Below the pieces are notes generated by a model. The model did not search any database. It saw only the letters and a program-made list of their open reading frames with translations, and was not told where the DNA came from. The position numbers and the translations under genes are program-made. A stretch of DNA of 64,000 bases from contig JAJOZX010002709.1 in assembly GCA_023014485.1 (NCBI GenBank), positions 202,501 to 266,500 of the forward strand, written 5' to 3'. The stretch is from Bathynomus jamesi (lineage: Eukaryota > Arthropoda > Malacostraca > Isopoda > Cirolanidae). Positions 10,140-23,221 of this stretch are shown piece after piece (the first letter of the stretch is position 1; each line of letters begins with the position of its first letter).

Positions 10140-11997
10140 ATAGCCGCAATAAGGGAGACAGAAAATGGATCAATTTGAAAATTTCCCCCCCTCACCGTCC
10201 TTCATGACGGTCCCTCCTTTATGAGGTGCCCTTCATGGTTCTTAAAAAAATTAAAAAAAAAAAAAATCTGTTTCACCTTCATTCAAAAAATAAAAGTTTA
10301 AAACATAAAATTTTAAAAAATAAATTTAAAAAATTAAATTTTAAAAATGATTCGTCTTCACCTTCCTTCAAAAAAAAAAAAATTTAAGAAAGGGTTGATC
10401 CTGGCCTTCCTCCTTGAAAAAAGTTCTTTCATGAGGCAAACAAGAACAAACATGCAAAAACATACATACATTCGAGTACTTTCTGTTCAGGCAAGTTCCG
10501 CCAGACAGTAGAAATGAAAACTTAAAATGAATATCTGAAAGGTTTTAATAGGCCTAACGAGATTACGCATCGACATCAACACATCCAATTTTCAAATGTT
10601 AACAAATTGCGAACAATACATAAATCAAAATCAGATTGAACATATTTTAAATCGAAAACAAGTTCTTTGTTTAAGATCTGTATTATGAAAAATAAAATGA
10701 ACATTTATTATTTTAATTTAAATAAATTAATTTCTCTCTTTTTTAAGGGAAACTGGCTTATTTTCAAACGAGATGACCTTCAAATACAATATATGCTCAT
10801 AGCACATGCATATTTGTTTATTTACTTTTAAATATGTAGTTTTCTGTTATTTACATCGATATATACCATCACATTCACTTTCACATGCCATCTTCTGGTA
10901 TGTGAATTAATAATTTTACTGTACAGCAAATTTCGTTATAAAATTGCATGTGTTAAAAAGAACATCAAGTTGCGTAACGCGGCTTTGAAACTGAAGCATC
11001 AATTTTGTTATCCTCCTCTAAACATCCACTTAAATATATTACTAATATTATTTATTGTTATCATTACATATATATGTACACGTGTTAAGAGTATTTAAAT
11101 TAAATATATTGATTTCAATTCCCTTCGTAATAAAAGCATCTGGCAACTCTACCCCAATCTTGCTATATTTTTCTCACAGTAACGACTATTAGCTGCTACT
11201 AATCTTGTTGTTATTATTATTATTATCATATATAGTGTATATATATATATATATATATGTAACATCCAAATAAGTAGGTTCGGGTAAAAAACTTTCTTAT
11301 TAGATGCAATTAAAGAAAACGGGATGTCGAGTTTGTGTGGATTGTCATTTTTAAATAGATTCAGTGGGAAATAGGTACTGAAAGTTGAGAGATTTTTCAT
11401 TAAAAACCTTTCTAGTTGTAGTTATAGTTAGGCCTATTCACATTACTTTAATTATCATTTCTCTAATTTAACGACTGTTCACAATTCCTCATAATTCTCA
11501 TAATAAACGTATTTGTTTTCACACCAGTCAGGCCAGTATTTACATCAATCACACAGAATGTTCATGCTTATTGTTTTTGTCATTAGCTGTACCAATCATG
11601 TCTTTACAAACAGAAGCGTACCGTTATACAACGTTTAAAATGTTATAATTTAATACTTTATGATATCAGATCTCGTATAAAAAACATCATTTTCTGTACA
11701 AATGGCCACAAAAATACTTTCAATCATAATAATGTACTTATAGAACGCACCATACGCTTTTTCACTTGTATTAAAAACGTAAAACTGAAAGTTGTATCAT
11801 CACGCGATCTTCGATTCTGCAATGACGTAAGTGAGTCCTAACATTTAATTTAAAATTATTTAACAGATCATTCGAGGGAACTGTACATCGATCTCATTAT
11901 AACTTCTGACTCATAATAACCCGCCATGCATATTTACAAGAGTCGAATTTGAATAAATAAATAAATAAATAAATATATATATATATATATATATATA
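10140..11997. other. Outer left arm of the palindrome, non-coding
   Basis: AT-rich sequence with A-rich runs, a TA tract near 11237 and an (AAAT)n/(TA)n tract at 11950-11998. No coding region is recognised. The mirror copy is 23224-25750. Confidence 0.6.
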
Positions 11998-12196
11998 AGG
12001 AGTTTGTATGTGGCATTCCAACAGAAGGCAGGAAGTGTCTGAACCCTGTTTCTCCCATCACTGTCCTCTTCATCTGGCCTTTTTACATGTCATGTCTACC
12101 CTGTGAGCAGTCCAGCATACTCTCAAACACGCGCTTCTCACTATATCCCTTACTACACACGCATGCATCTTACACACTACAAAGTCTTTTCAAAAA
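11998..12196 (+). repeat. LINE 5'-leader-like fragment, left arm
   Basis: This stretch follows (TA)n and matches the leader of the LINE at 33869-34110. Shared blocks include GTGAGCAGTCCAGCATACTC, TCAAACAC and ATGCATCTTAC. It continues into unrelated sequence, so only the leader is present. Confidence 0.65.
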
Positions 12197-12456
12197 AGGT
12201 GTAATTTCAGTAGTTTTGGAGATTCGCGATTGTCCCCTCCTTCCTGCCTGCATCGTATATATTACCAAGCAAGTCTCTCTACAGTTTACAGGTTTCACTC
12301 ACTGTCTAAAATTTATAAAGTTCTCTCTTATTGTTTTCCTTATTGTAACGGACATCGCAACCGATTTTAAATAGTATTTAAGTATTATGTCGAGCAACAT
12401 AGCTAGATAACCCCGCCACAGCCTAGTTTCTTTGCATAATCATGAAACATGAAACA

Positions 12457-12460
<4 letters not shown>

Positions 12461-12500
<40 letters not shown>
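12461..12500. repeat. (TA)n microsatellite
   Basis: About 20 TA units. The mirror tract at 22728 is shorter, so the tract length has changed since the arms formed. Confidence 0.9.
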
Positions 12501-12504
<4 letters not shown>

Positions 12505-12585
12505 GGCAAAAGTAGTTTGAAGATTTATTCCATCACACGACTGATTATAATTATACACTTTAGAGGAGTTTGCAAATTGCATATA

Positions 12586-12811
12586 TTAGGTCATCCCATA
12601 AGTAATGCGGCATTTTTAAAAAAAAAAATTTCCATTTTTATTATTTTACGGATATAAATCGAACAACTCTTTGAAGTTATTTATATTTAAATAAATATTT
12701 ATTTAAATATAAGTAACTTCAAAGAGTTGTTTGATTTCTATCCGTAAAATAATGATAAAAATGGAAAAAAATAAAATTAAAAAATGTCGCATTACTTATG
12801 GGATGACCTAA
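12586..12811. mobile_element. 226-bp palindromic MITE (mariner type), left arm only
   Basis: Inverted ends start TTAGGTCATCCCATAAGTAA and are flanked by TA (12584-12585 and 12812-12813). The two halves are almost fully complementary. The mirror site in the right arm (around 22642-22650) reads AAGTATATGC without the element, which is a true empty site. TA targeting and the terminal motif suggest a Tc1/mariner derivative. The insertion postdates the palindrome. Confidence 0.85.
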
Positions 12812-13074
12812 TACTTAGACAAAAAGTATTAGGTCTTATGCTGATTTCATGTCAATATCAGCATGCTTCACTGTCCTTTCAGTCATTGTGACCATAGATC
12901 CTACCAGAACTATGGTCTTGACAAACCACAATGTGTTAAATTTAAATATTGATTTATTGTTATTATTACATATATATGTACACGTGTTAAGAGCATTTAA
13001 ATTAAATATATTGATTTAAATACATTTCGTAATAAGAGCATCTGGCAACGCTACCCCAATTTTGCTATATGAAA

Positions 13075-13745
13075 ATGAAAATGAAAAGGTTTATTGGCAG
13101 ACTATAGTCCATATGACAAATATTATTAATACAATGACAGTTCATACACTAAGGGTAGAAATATATACAATTGATTAGAAATAATACTGCACTGTCGAAG
13201 TTAAGTGGAGCTACAGACAGACGTTTTCGTACCAAGAAGTCCATAGCTTAGAGGATAAATGGCAGGACTCATGGATAGCTTGGATGATCGGGTTGGTTGA
13301 TTTTTTAATTCTTTGCATTAGAATGTGTTGAGCACGTCTTGTTACCTCCGGGAAGCTCGTGACATTGCGGGTAGCAAACATTTGCGAAGCTGAGCATCTC
13401 GGGGGTAATTTATGTAAGAGTCTAAAAGAACTGTTGCACAGCAAATTTATGGTACTGCCAGAACCTTTTTTATAATTCACCCAGAGTTGCAGACCGTATA
13501 TATTACTGCAGAAAGTACGAAAGAGTGTGTCTTTAGCTTCAATTGTACAGAAACGAAAGCTCCTTATGGTCATATTCGCTTTAGCACACAGGCTTCGAGA
13601 TTGTTTTCTTATATCCGAGTCATCACTCAAGGAGCTGGTAATAGTTTCACCCAAATACTTAAACTCTTGTACTTCCTCAGTTACTTCACAATTCATTTTA
13701 AACCTTATGTGAAAAATGATCTGTATGAATTGGTCCACAATTAAC
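13075..13745 (-). pseudogene. 5'-truncated LINE, RT C-terminal part, left arm
   Basis: The open frame of 175 codons (13738-13211) begins near the RT thumb. It contains EFKYLGETITSSLSDDSDIR, a conserved segment of LINE-type RTs, and runs to the natural C-terminus. The 3' tail is made of repeated ATTTTC units near 13075-13090, as in many LINEs that end in short tandem repeats. The catalytic RT core is absent because of 5' truncation. The mirror copy is at 21716. Confidence 0.8.
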
Positions 13746-14039
13746 CCACCCCTTATATCTCCAGTCTAACTATAGAGTAGATTAAGTCTAGCCTTGTAGG
13801 GGTCAGTCTAGAGATTCCGGAAATGGTCCAGAACGGGCAGATAAATTGAGGTCCACAGTAGGATTCCTCACCAAATTAGGTTAGGGCAATCTACCTTCAC
13901 CTTTGTTAAGCTATGAGGTGATATTAGATCTTAGGCCACAATGTAGGCCTAATTTGTCTGACCCAGCTTAATTTACTGCGTTTACTTCTAACTGGGTTAA
14001 AAACACAATTAGTCACTTACTGCTAGTTATTAGAGTCCC

Positions 14040-14450
14040 TTTTCCCCTTTTGTTTAATTGTTGAGAGCGTACTTGCTGGTGGGGATCTTTTTTCCGTTGT
14101 TTGTTCTTCTCCCTTCTCTCGTTCCGTATTGTCGCCCCGTTCCTCGTTTTCGTTCTCCCTTGTCCTCCTTTTCGTGGGGCTTTTTCCACCAGCGTCCTCT
14201 TGTTTTTTTTGGTTGGTTGATCGGTAATGTATATCTATTACCGAGCACGCTCTTGTCACACAGTATATAAATACTAGTGTCGAGAATAACTCTGGTGAGC
14301 AACCAATTGCTTTCATCCACCCAGTTATTGACATAAAAGGAATTTAATAATTGTTCGATTAACTACCTACCTACTCAGTGAACCATTTTCGTTACCTCCC
14401 AACTACCCACACATCAGTTTTCCATATACTGGGGGCCCCGGGAGATAAAA
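14040..14450. other. Probable BEL/Pao terminal-repeat region, left arm
   Basis: Beyond the end of pol lies a non-coding block with a TATA-like run (TATATAAATA near 14264) and a GGGTAGTTGGGAGG purine stretch (minus strand, near 14397-14410). It also holds a hairpin TTGGTG-TCATTGT-CACCAA near 14454. These fit an LTR, its polypurine tract and a leader-like segment, but I cannot fix the LTR ends. The right arm equivalent (21030-21425) lacks about 80 bp present here. Confidence 0.4.
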
Positions 14451-14664
14451 ATTTTGGTGTCATTGTCACCAATTTTTATGTCTGAGTGTAGACTAGCTAA
14501 CTATTTGACTGTAAATGTCTGTTAATCTGATTAACAGTGACTATCCTCACCTTCTCATGGAGAAGATGTAGCATTTAATTAGAAGAGAAAATATACATCC
14601 CTAAGATGAAACTGTCTATGGTCTTTACCATAAGAAAAGGAAAAGTGAAAGTTAGAAGATAAAA

Positions 14665-17655
14665 TTACAATTCCCCAGCATCTATTTTTTGTTGTAAAAC
14701 TAGTCGCGCCTTTAATGCTGTTTGTCGCTGAGGTCTTGTGTCTGTCAATGTTGTAGTAGGATGCGTTACCACTCCTACTGTCAAAGGAATAGTTACTGGA
14801 AGTTCAGTGTCTCCAGTTGTTACTGTCGGTGGAGAAGGTTCTCCAAAGTCCATTGTTTTGGGTCCAGACTCTAAGTGTTACAAAAGAGAAATGTCTCTTG
14901 TTGTGTCACCCGTTGAAGTCCTTAATTTGACCACTCTTGTTACCCCGTCTGCCCCTGGTCTGAGTTCTAAAACTCTAGCCAGAGGCCAGTATTGTCTTGG
15001 AGTACTGTCATGTATGAGAACAAGGTCCCCTACCTTAATTGTGTCAGACCAATCCTTCTTAGTCATTTGTTTATGTCTCTCCCTTAGACCCATCAAGTAC
15101 TCAGTTTTCCACTGTTTAATGAAATGAGCTTTAACTCTAGTTAAATGTTGCAACTTAGTCTGGAGCTCATCATGTCGTTGAGTCCAGTTTGGGTCTTCTG
15201 AAGAGTCTATATTGTAGTCCGGCAGGAGAATAACTTGTTCTCCCCGAATCAAATGATTTGGAGTTAATGGTTCCGGGTCATTAATGTTGTCACTCACATA
15301 AGTGAGTGGTCTATTGTTAATGATGTTCTCAATCTCAGCCAGGAGAGTGAGCAGCTCAAACAAGTGTATCTGTTTTTTACCAATTGCTTTCTTCAAGCAA
15401 TTCTTTACTGTTTGTATATTCCTCTCCCAGATAGAACCATACCAAGGAGAGGCAACCGGAATATACTTCCACTTTATGTTTGAATTTTGTATATATAATT
15501 GTGTGAGTTCATTGCTTAACAAGTCGTGGATGACTTGTTCACCAGTCTTGAAATATGTAGCATTGTCAGTCCAAACTGTCTTGGGTACTGAATGTCGTGC
15601 ACAGAATCTCTTAAAGACAGCAACAAAAGATTCTGCTGTAAGGTCCTCCACAACATCCAGATAAACAGCTCGTGAGGCAGCACGTGTAAACAGTACAATG
15701 TACATTTTTGTTCAGTGTCAACCACCCCCACAGTCAATGCTCCTGTATAGTCAATGCCTACAGTCTCAAAGGGTCTATTGAGAGTAACTCTCTCCTCTGG
15801 CAAAGCAGGAGGATTTGGTTTCCTATAGGGCCTAGCATGAATACGCCTACATGTGACACACTCACTCAGGACTGTTTTAACAGTGATCCTTCCCTTGGGT
15901 ATCCAATAAGTTTTTCTTAATGTAGTTAGTGTCTGTGGTACCTCCATATGATGTACATCATTGTGTGTTTGTCTGATGATTAATGTTGTCAAATAGCTAA
16001 ATCTAGGTAAAACCGTAAAAGGATTGGATGTTTGCTTTTGTAAGACAGTTTTGATTTGTCTAATCTCCCTTTACACCTTAGAAGGCCTTCCTCATCTCTG
16101 AACAAATTTAGATCCACAACTACTGATGGTACAGGTTCTTTTGTTTGTTTCTCATTAGTCAAGAATTCTAACTCTTTATTGTACTCCTTTTGTTGTGCAT
16201 GCCCTATCCACTACTTGGTTGCAACTTCTGTATAATTATGATTGTTTTTATTTAGCTGTTGTTTATTGTAGTTAAACAGTTGTGAGCAAACCTCAAACAG
16301 TAGGCTGTGACCCTGACAAGTTTGCTGAAATCAGAATAATGTTCATAATTAGTGATTGGTTCAACCTTTTCATTTGAAAAGATTAAATTTAATGTCAAGT
16401 TAACTTGTTCCACAGGCCATTGGTCTGTATTACAGAGCCACTTAGGTCCCATGAACCAAGTTTTGTTTGACTTCAACAACTTGTAGGATAAACCTCTGGT
16501 CAGAAAGTCTGCTGGATTTTGTTTAGTTGGAACATAGTGAAAGTTTACTTGTAGGCTTTCATTAGCTTCAGCTATTTCTTTTAGCCTATTTCTTGCAAAG
16601 ATATTCTTACTATTAATGCTAGCATTCCGTATCCAGGCAAGACAAATCTGACTGTCAAGCCAGATGTGGATATCAGTTATGTTCACAACATGGTAAGCAT
16701 CCTTAAGCAATGAATTGGTTTTAATGGCTAACGCAGCAGCCAATAGTTCCAGTTGAGGTATGGTTCGGGTAGGTTTGAGGGGTGCAACTTTCCCTTTTGC
16801 ATAAATTAGATGATTTTCTGTAGGACTTACAAGGTATGCACAGTACCCATAAGCATGTGTGCTTGCATCAGCAAACACATGAAGTCTCTGTGGCTTATCC
16901 CTAAACCCACAGCACCTTTGAATTTTAATGTTCTGCACTTTTGTTAAATCAGCAGCTAACTTCTTCCAAAATTTTTGCTATCCATTTGTTATTGGATCAT
17001 CCCACCCAACATTTGTCATCCAAACTTCTTGGAGGAGAATCTTTGATTTTATTGTTGAAGGCAGGAATAGACCCATGGGGTCAAAATTTTTTGAAGCCTC
17101 TGATAATATTTGTCTTTTAATATTTACTTCCTCATCAAGTTTAAAACCTTTAGTACAGATTGAATCATGACTGTAGAAGATGCATCCAAATAACAGTTCA
17201 TACCTAAAGTTTTAACTCTGTCTGATGGATCAGTAAGACCATTATTATCCTTTAAAATCTTTTTGTTTAATTCCTCATCATTTGAAATCCACGCACTAAG
17301 TTCAAAGTTACCTTGTTGCATAATGTTTTGAGAGTGTTCATAGACCTCAGATAATTCAGATTTTGTTGTTGTTGAGCCTATTAGATTGTCTACGTAAAAA
17401 TGTTCCTTGAGGAAATTCATTGTTAAAGAGTTATTAAACTGGTTCAAATGATGTCTAATTGTCATTGCTAATAGGCTAGGTGAGCAATTGGCTCCAAACA
17501 ACACAACATTAAATCTATAGGTTATGAACCCTTTATTCAAATCAAATGGATCCCTGAACCATAAGAACCTAAGTTGGTTCTTGTCATATTCATTTTTTAG
17601 ATTTATTCTCAAAATTGCCTTGAAATGTCACTTTGTACGGCATATTTATCTAACC
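14665..17655 (-). pseudogene. BEL/Pao pol, left arm: RT, RNase H, integrase
   Basis: Read from the apex outward: RT from DISRQF through RFLWFRDP and FYVDNLIGS (17612-17124); RNase H-like part with VFADAST and [11 protein letters not shown] (16938-16252); zinc-binding and integrase part with CVTCRRIHARP, GIDYTG, TDNATYF and WERNI (15992-14878); and a C-terminal DUF5641-like tail. Gag and protease are absent because the element stops at the palindrome apex. An in-frame TAG after DDPITNG (16980-16978) is shared with the right arm. Private lesions include a 1-nt loss near 15705 and one in RT near 17165. YVDN occurs in some Pao elements and is not taken as a defect. Confidence 0.88.
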
Positions 17656-17876
17656 TGAGGAGCCAAGTGAACACCTCCCTCCTTTCTCTCCTTTCTCTTG
17701 GGGATAACGCCGCCTCCAAGTTTCCTTGTTGCACCTACAGCATCCCCCACCCCCCTTTGCTTTTGCAAAAGCAAAGGGGGTGGGGGATGCTGTAGGTGCA
17801 ACAAGGAAACTTGGAGGTGGCGTTATCCCCAAGAGAAAGGAGAGAAAGGAGGAGAGGTGTTCACTTGGCTCCTCAG
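17655..17876. repeat. Palindrome apex inside a dispersed repeat
   Basis: The central 110 bp of each arm is not pol-like. It reads GGGGGATGCTG, GTGCAA, AACTTGGAGG, GGCGTTATCCCC, AAGAGAAAG and GAGAGGTGTTCAC. The same series occurs in the same order at 63870-63995 at the end of the window. The axis falls within a TTGCAAAAGC-type motif next to a G-rich run. Confidence 0.8.
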
Positions 17877-20859
17877 GTTAGATAAATATGCCGTACAAAG
17901 TGACATTTCAAGGCAATTTTGAGAATAAATCTAAAAAATGAATATGACAAGAACCAACTTAGGTTCTTATGGTTCAGGGATCCATTTGATTTGAATAAAG
18001 GGTTCATAACCTATAGATTTAATGTTGTGTTGTTTGGAGCCAATTGCTCACCTAGCCTATTAGCAATGACAATTAGACATCATTTGAACCAGTTTAATAA
18101 CTCTTTAACAATGAATTTCCTCAAGGAACATTTTTACGTAGACAATCTAATAGGCTCAACAACAACAAAATCTGAATTATCTGAGGTCTATGAACACTCT
18201 CAAAACATTATGCAACAAGGTAACTTTGAACTTAGTGCGTGGATTTCAAATGATGAGGAATTAAACAAAAAGATTTTAAAGGATAATAATGGTCTTACTG
18301 ATCCATCAGACAGAGTTAAAACTTTAGGTATGAACTGTTATTTGGATGCATCTTCTAACAGTCATGATTCAATCTGTACTAAAGGTTTTAAACTTGATGA
18401 GGAAGTAAATATTAAAAGACAAATATTATCAGAGGCTTCAAAAAATTTTGACCCCATGGGTCTATTCCTGCCTTCAACAATAAAATCAAAGATTCTCCTC
18501 CAAGAAGTTTGGATGACAAATGTTGGGTGGGATGATCCAATAACAAATGGATAGCAAAAATTTTGGAAGAAGTTAGCTGCTGATTTAACAAAAGTGCAGA
18601 ACATTAAAATTCAAAGGTGCTGTGGGTTTAGGGATAAGCCACAGAGACTTCATGTGTTTGCTGATGCAAGCACACATGCTTATGGGTACTGTGCATACCT
18701 TGTAAGTCCTACAGAAAATCATCTAATTTATGCAAAAGGGAAAGTTGCACCCCTCAAACCTACCCGAACCATACCTCAACTGGAACTATTGGCTGCTGCG
18801 TTAGCCATTAAAACCAATTCATTGCTTAAGGATGCTTACCATGTTGTGAACATAACTGATATCCACATCTGGCTTGACAGTCAGATTTGTCTTGCCTGGA
18901 TACGGAATGCTAGCATTAATAGTAAGAATATCTTTGCAAGAAATAGGCTAAAAGAAATAGCTGAAGCTAATGAAAGACTACAAGTAAACTTTCACTATGT
19001 TCCAACTAAACAAAATCCAGCAGACTTTCTGACCAGAGGTTTATCCTACAAGTTGTTGAAGTCAAACAAAACTTGGTTCATGGGACCTAAGTGGCTCTGT
19101 AATACAGACCAATGGCCTGTGGAACAAGTTAACTTGACATTAAATTTAATCTTTTCAAATGAAAAGGTTGAACCAATCACTAATTATGAACATTATTCTG
19201 ATTTCAGCAAACTTGTCAGGGTCACAGCTTACTGTTTGAGGTTTGCTCACAACTGTTTAACTACAATAAACAAACAGCTAAATAAAAACAATCATAATTA
19301 TACAGAAGTTGCAACCAAGTACTGGATAGCGCATGCACGACAAAAGGAGTACAATAAAGAGTTAGAATTCTTGACTAATGGGAAACAAACAAAAGAACCT
19401 GTACCATCAGTAGTTGTGGATCTAAATTTGTTCAGAGATGAGGAATGCCATCTAAGGTGTAAAGGGAGATTAGACAAATCAAAACTGTCTTACAAAAGCA
19501 AACATCCAATCCTTTTACCTAGATTTAGCTATTTGACAACATTAATCATCAGACAAACACACAATGATGTACATCATATGGGGTACCACAGACACTAACT
19601 ACATTAAGAAAAACTTATTGGATACCCAAGGGAAGGATCACTGTTAAAACAGTCCTGAGTGAGTGTATCACATGTAGGCGTATTCATGCTAGGCCCTATA
19701 GGATACCAAATCCTCCTGCTTTGCCAGAGGAGAGAGTTACTCTCAACAGACCCTTTGAGACTGTAGGCATTGACTATACAGGAGCATTGACTGTGGGGTT
19801 GGTTGACACTGAACAAAAAATGTACATTGTACTGTTTACATGTGCTGCCTCACGAGCTGTTTATCTGGATGTTGTGGAGGACCTTACAGCAGAGTCTTTT
19901 GTTGCTGTCTTTAAGAGATTCTGTGCACGACATTCAGTACCCAAGACAGTTTGGACTGACAATGCTACATATTTCAAGGCTGGTGAACAAGTCATCCACG
20001 ATTTGTTAAGCAATGAATTCACACAATTATATATACAAAATTCAAACATAAAGTGGAAGTATATTCCGGTTGCCTCTCCTTGGTATGGTTCTATCTGGGA
20101 GAGGAATATACAAGCAGTAAAGAATTGCTTGAAGAAAGCAAATGGTAAAAAACAGATACACTTGTTTGAGTTGCTCACTCTCCTGGCTGAGATTGAGAAC
20201 ATCATTAACAATAGACCACTCACTTATGTAAGTGACAACATTAATGACCCGGAACCATTAACTCCAAATCATTTGATTCGGGGAGAACAAGTTAGTCTCC
20301 TGCCGGACTACATATAGACTCTTCAGAAGACCCAAACTGGACTCAACGACATGATGAGCTCCAGACTAAGTTACAACATTTAACTAGAGTTAAAGCTCAT
20401 TTCATTAAACAGCGGAAAACTGAGTACTTGATGGGTCTAAGGGAGAGACATAAACAAATGACTAAGAAGGATTGGTCTGACACAATTAAGGTAGGGGACC
20501 TTGTTCTCATACATGACAGTACTCCAAGACAATACTGGCCTCTGGCTAGAGTTTTAGAACTCAGACCAGGGGCAGACGGGGTAACAAGAGTGGTCAAATT
20601 AAGGACTTCAACGGGTGACACAACAAGAGACATTTCTCTTTTGTACCCCTTAGAGCCTGGACCCAAAACAATGGACTTTGGAGAACCTTCTCCACCGCCA
20701 GTAACAACTGGAGACACTGAACTTCCAGTAACTATTCCTTTGACAGTAGGAGTGGTAACGCATCCTACTACAACATTGACAGACACATGACCTCAGCGAC
20801 AAACAGCATTAAAGGCGCGACTAGTTTTACAACAAAAAATAGATGCTGGGGAATTGTAA
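17860..20859 (+). pseudogene. BEL/Pao pol, right arm: RT, RNase H, integrase
   Basis: Mirror copy of the left-arm pol. It shares the TAG after DDPITNG (18552-18554). A private 1-nt deletion near 19579 shifts the frame at HHMGYHRH, where the left arm keeps the frame (HHMEVPQ). The integrase triad is visible as GIDYTG, TDNATYF and WERNI between 19760 and 20105. The tail GDLVLIHDSTPRQYWPLARV lies near 20500. Another private break follows LLPDY near 20315. Upstream of 17919 the sequence LLRLDKYAVQSDISRQF precedes a frame change before RINLKNEYDK. Confidence 0.88.
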
Positions 20860-21029
20860 TTTTATCTTCTAACTTTCACTTTTCCTTTTCTTATGGTAAA
20901 GACCATAGACAGTTTCATCTTATGGATGTATATTTTCTCTTCTAATTAAATGCTACATCTTCTCCATGAGATGGTGAGGATAGTCACTGTTAATCAGATT
21001 AACAGGCATTTACAGTCAAATAGTTAGCT

Positions 21030-21425
21030 AGTCTACACTCAGACATAAAAATTGGTGACATTGACACCAAAATTTTTATCTCCCGGGGCCCCCAGTATAT
21101 GGAAAACTGATGTGTGGGTAGTTGGGATGTAACGAAAATGGTTCACTGAGTAGGTAGGTAGTTAATCGAACAATTATTAAATTCCTTTTATGTCAATAAC
21201 TGGGTGGATGAAAGCAATTGGTTGCTCACCAGAGTTATTCTCGACACTAGTATTTATATACTGTGTGGAAAAAGCCCGCGAAAAGGAGGACAAGGGAGAA
21301 CGAAAACGAGGAACGGGGCGACAATACGGAACGAGAGAAGGGAGAAGAACAAACAACGGAAAAAAGATCCCCACCAGCAAGTACGCTCTCAACAATTAAA
21401 CAAAAGGGGAAAAGGGACTCTAATA
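21030..21425. other. Probable BEL/Pao terminal-repeat region, right arm
   Basis: Mirror of 14040-14450, with a TATA-like run TATTTATATA near 21250. About 80 bp is missing after CTGTGTG compared with the left arm. Short identical bases (GTG) lie at the deletion edges. Confidence 0.4.
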
Positions 21426-21715
21426 ACTAGCAGCAAGTGACTAATTGTGTTTTTAACCCAGTTAGAAGTAAACGCAGTAAATTAAGCTGGGTCAAACAAA
21501 TTAGGCCTACATTGTGGCCTAAGATCTAACATCACCTCATAGCTTAACAAAGGTGAAGGTAGATTGCCCTAACCTACATAATTTGGTGAGGAATCCTACT
21601 GTGGACCTCAATTTATCTGCCTGTTCTGGACCATTTCCGGAATCTCTAGGCTGACCCCTACAAGGCTAGACTTAATCTACTCTATAGTTAGACTGGAGAT
21701 ATAAGGGGTGGGTTA

Positions 21716-22387
21716 ATTGTGGACCAATTCATACAGAGCATTTTTCACATAAGGTTTAAAATGAATTGTGAAGTAACTGAGGAAGTACAAGAGTTTAAGT
21801 ATTTGGGTGAAACTATTACCAGCTCCTTGAGTGATGACTCGGATATAAGAAAACAATCTCGAAGCCTGTATGCTAAAGCGAATATGACCATAAGGAGCTT
21901 TCGTTTCTGTACAAGTAAAGGTAAAGACAAACTCTTTCGTACTTTCTGCAGTAATATATACGGTCTGCAACTCTGGGTGAATTATAAAAAAGGTTCTGGC
22001 AGTACCATAAATTTGCTGTACAACAGTTCTTTTAGACTCTTACATAAATTAACCCCGAGATGCTCAGCTTCGCAAATGTTTGCTACCCGCAATGTCCCGA
22101 GCTTCCCGGAGGTAACAAGACGTGCTCAACATATTCTAATGCAAAGAATTAAAAAATCAACCAACCCGATCATCCAAGCTATCCTTGAGTCCTGCCATTT
22201 ATCTTCTAAGCTATGGACTTCTTGGTACGAAAAAGTCTGTCTGTAGCTCCACTTAACTTCGACAGTGCAGTATTATTTCTAATCAATTGTATATATTTCT
22301 ACCCTTAGTGTATGAACTGTCATTGTATTTATAATATTTGTCATATGGACTATAGTCTGCCAATAAACCTTTTCATTTTCATTTTCA
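21716..22387 (+). pseudogene. 5'-truncated LINE, RT C-terminal part, right arm
   Basis: Mirror of the left-arm fragment. The open frame 21719-22246 (175 codons) contains EFKYLGETITSSLSDDSDIR and ends in a tail of repeated TTTTCA units near 22370-22387. It differs from the left copy by about a dozen residues. Confidence 0.8.
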
Positions 22388-22724
22388 TATAGCAAAATTG
22401 GGGTAGAGTTGCCAGATGCTCTTATTATGAAATGTATTTAAATCAATATATTTAATTTAAATACTCTTAACAAGTGTACATATATATGTAATAATAACAA
22501 TAAATCAATATTTAAATTTAACACATTGTGGTTTGTCAAGACCATAGTTCTGGTACGATCTATGGTCACAATGACTGAAAGGACAGTGAAGCATGCTAAT
22601 ATTGATATGAAATCAGCATAAGACCTAATACTTTTTGTCTAAGTATATGCAATTTGCAAACTCCTCTAAAGTGTATAATTATAATCAGTCGTGTGATGGA
22701 ATAAATCTTCAAACTACTTTTGCC

Positions 22725-22760
<36 letters not shown>

Positions 22761-23023
22761 TCTTGTTTTATGTTTCATGATTATGCAAAGAAACTAGGCT
22801 GTGGCGGGGTTATCTAGCTATGTTGCTCGACATAATACTTATATACTATTTAAAATCGGTTGCGATGTCCGTTACAATAAGGAAAACAATAAGAGAGAAC
22901 TTTATAAATTTTAGACAATGAGGAAACCTGTAAACTGTAGAGAGACTTGCTTGGTAATATATACGATGCAGGCAGGAAGGAGGGGACAATCGCGAATCTC
23001 CGAAACTACTGAAATTACACCTT

Positions 23024-23221
23024 TTTTGAAAATACTGTGTAGTGTGTAAGATGCATGCGTGTGTAGTAAGGGATATAGTGAGAAGCGCGTGTTTGAGAGT
23101 ATGCTGGACTGCTCACAGGGTAGACGTGACATGTAAAAAGGCCAGATGAAGAGGACAGTGATGGGAGAAACAGGGTTCAGACACTTCCTGCCTTCTGTTG
23201 GAATGCCACATACAAACTCCT

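Larger units (their letters stand above)
11052..13068. repeat. About 115-bp direct repeat inside the left arm (mirrored in the right)
   Basis: A segment containing ACATATATATGTACACGTGT and GCATCTGGCAAC occurs at 11052-11166 and again at 12956-13068 in the same orientation, with about ten differences. The right arm holds both copies at about 22388-22505 and 24710-24830. The duplication therefore existed before the arms were mirrored. Confidence 0.75.

Noticed and set aside
18140..18170. YVDN as an inactivated RT site in the BEL/Pao copies
   Set aside because: Both arms share it, and YVDN variants are, to my knowledge, found in intact Pao-type elements. The stop and frameshifts are firmer evidence of inactivity.
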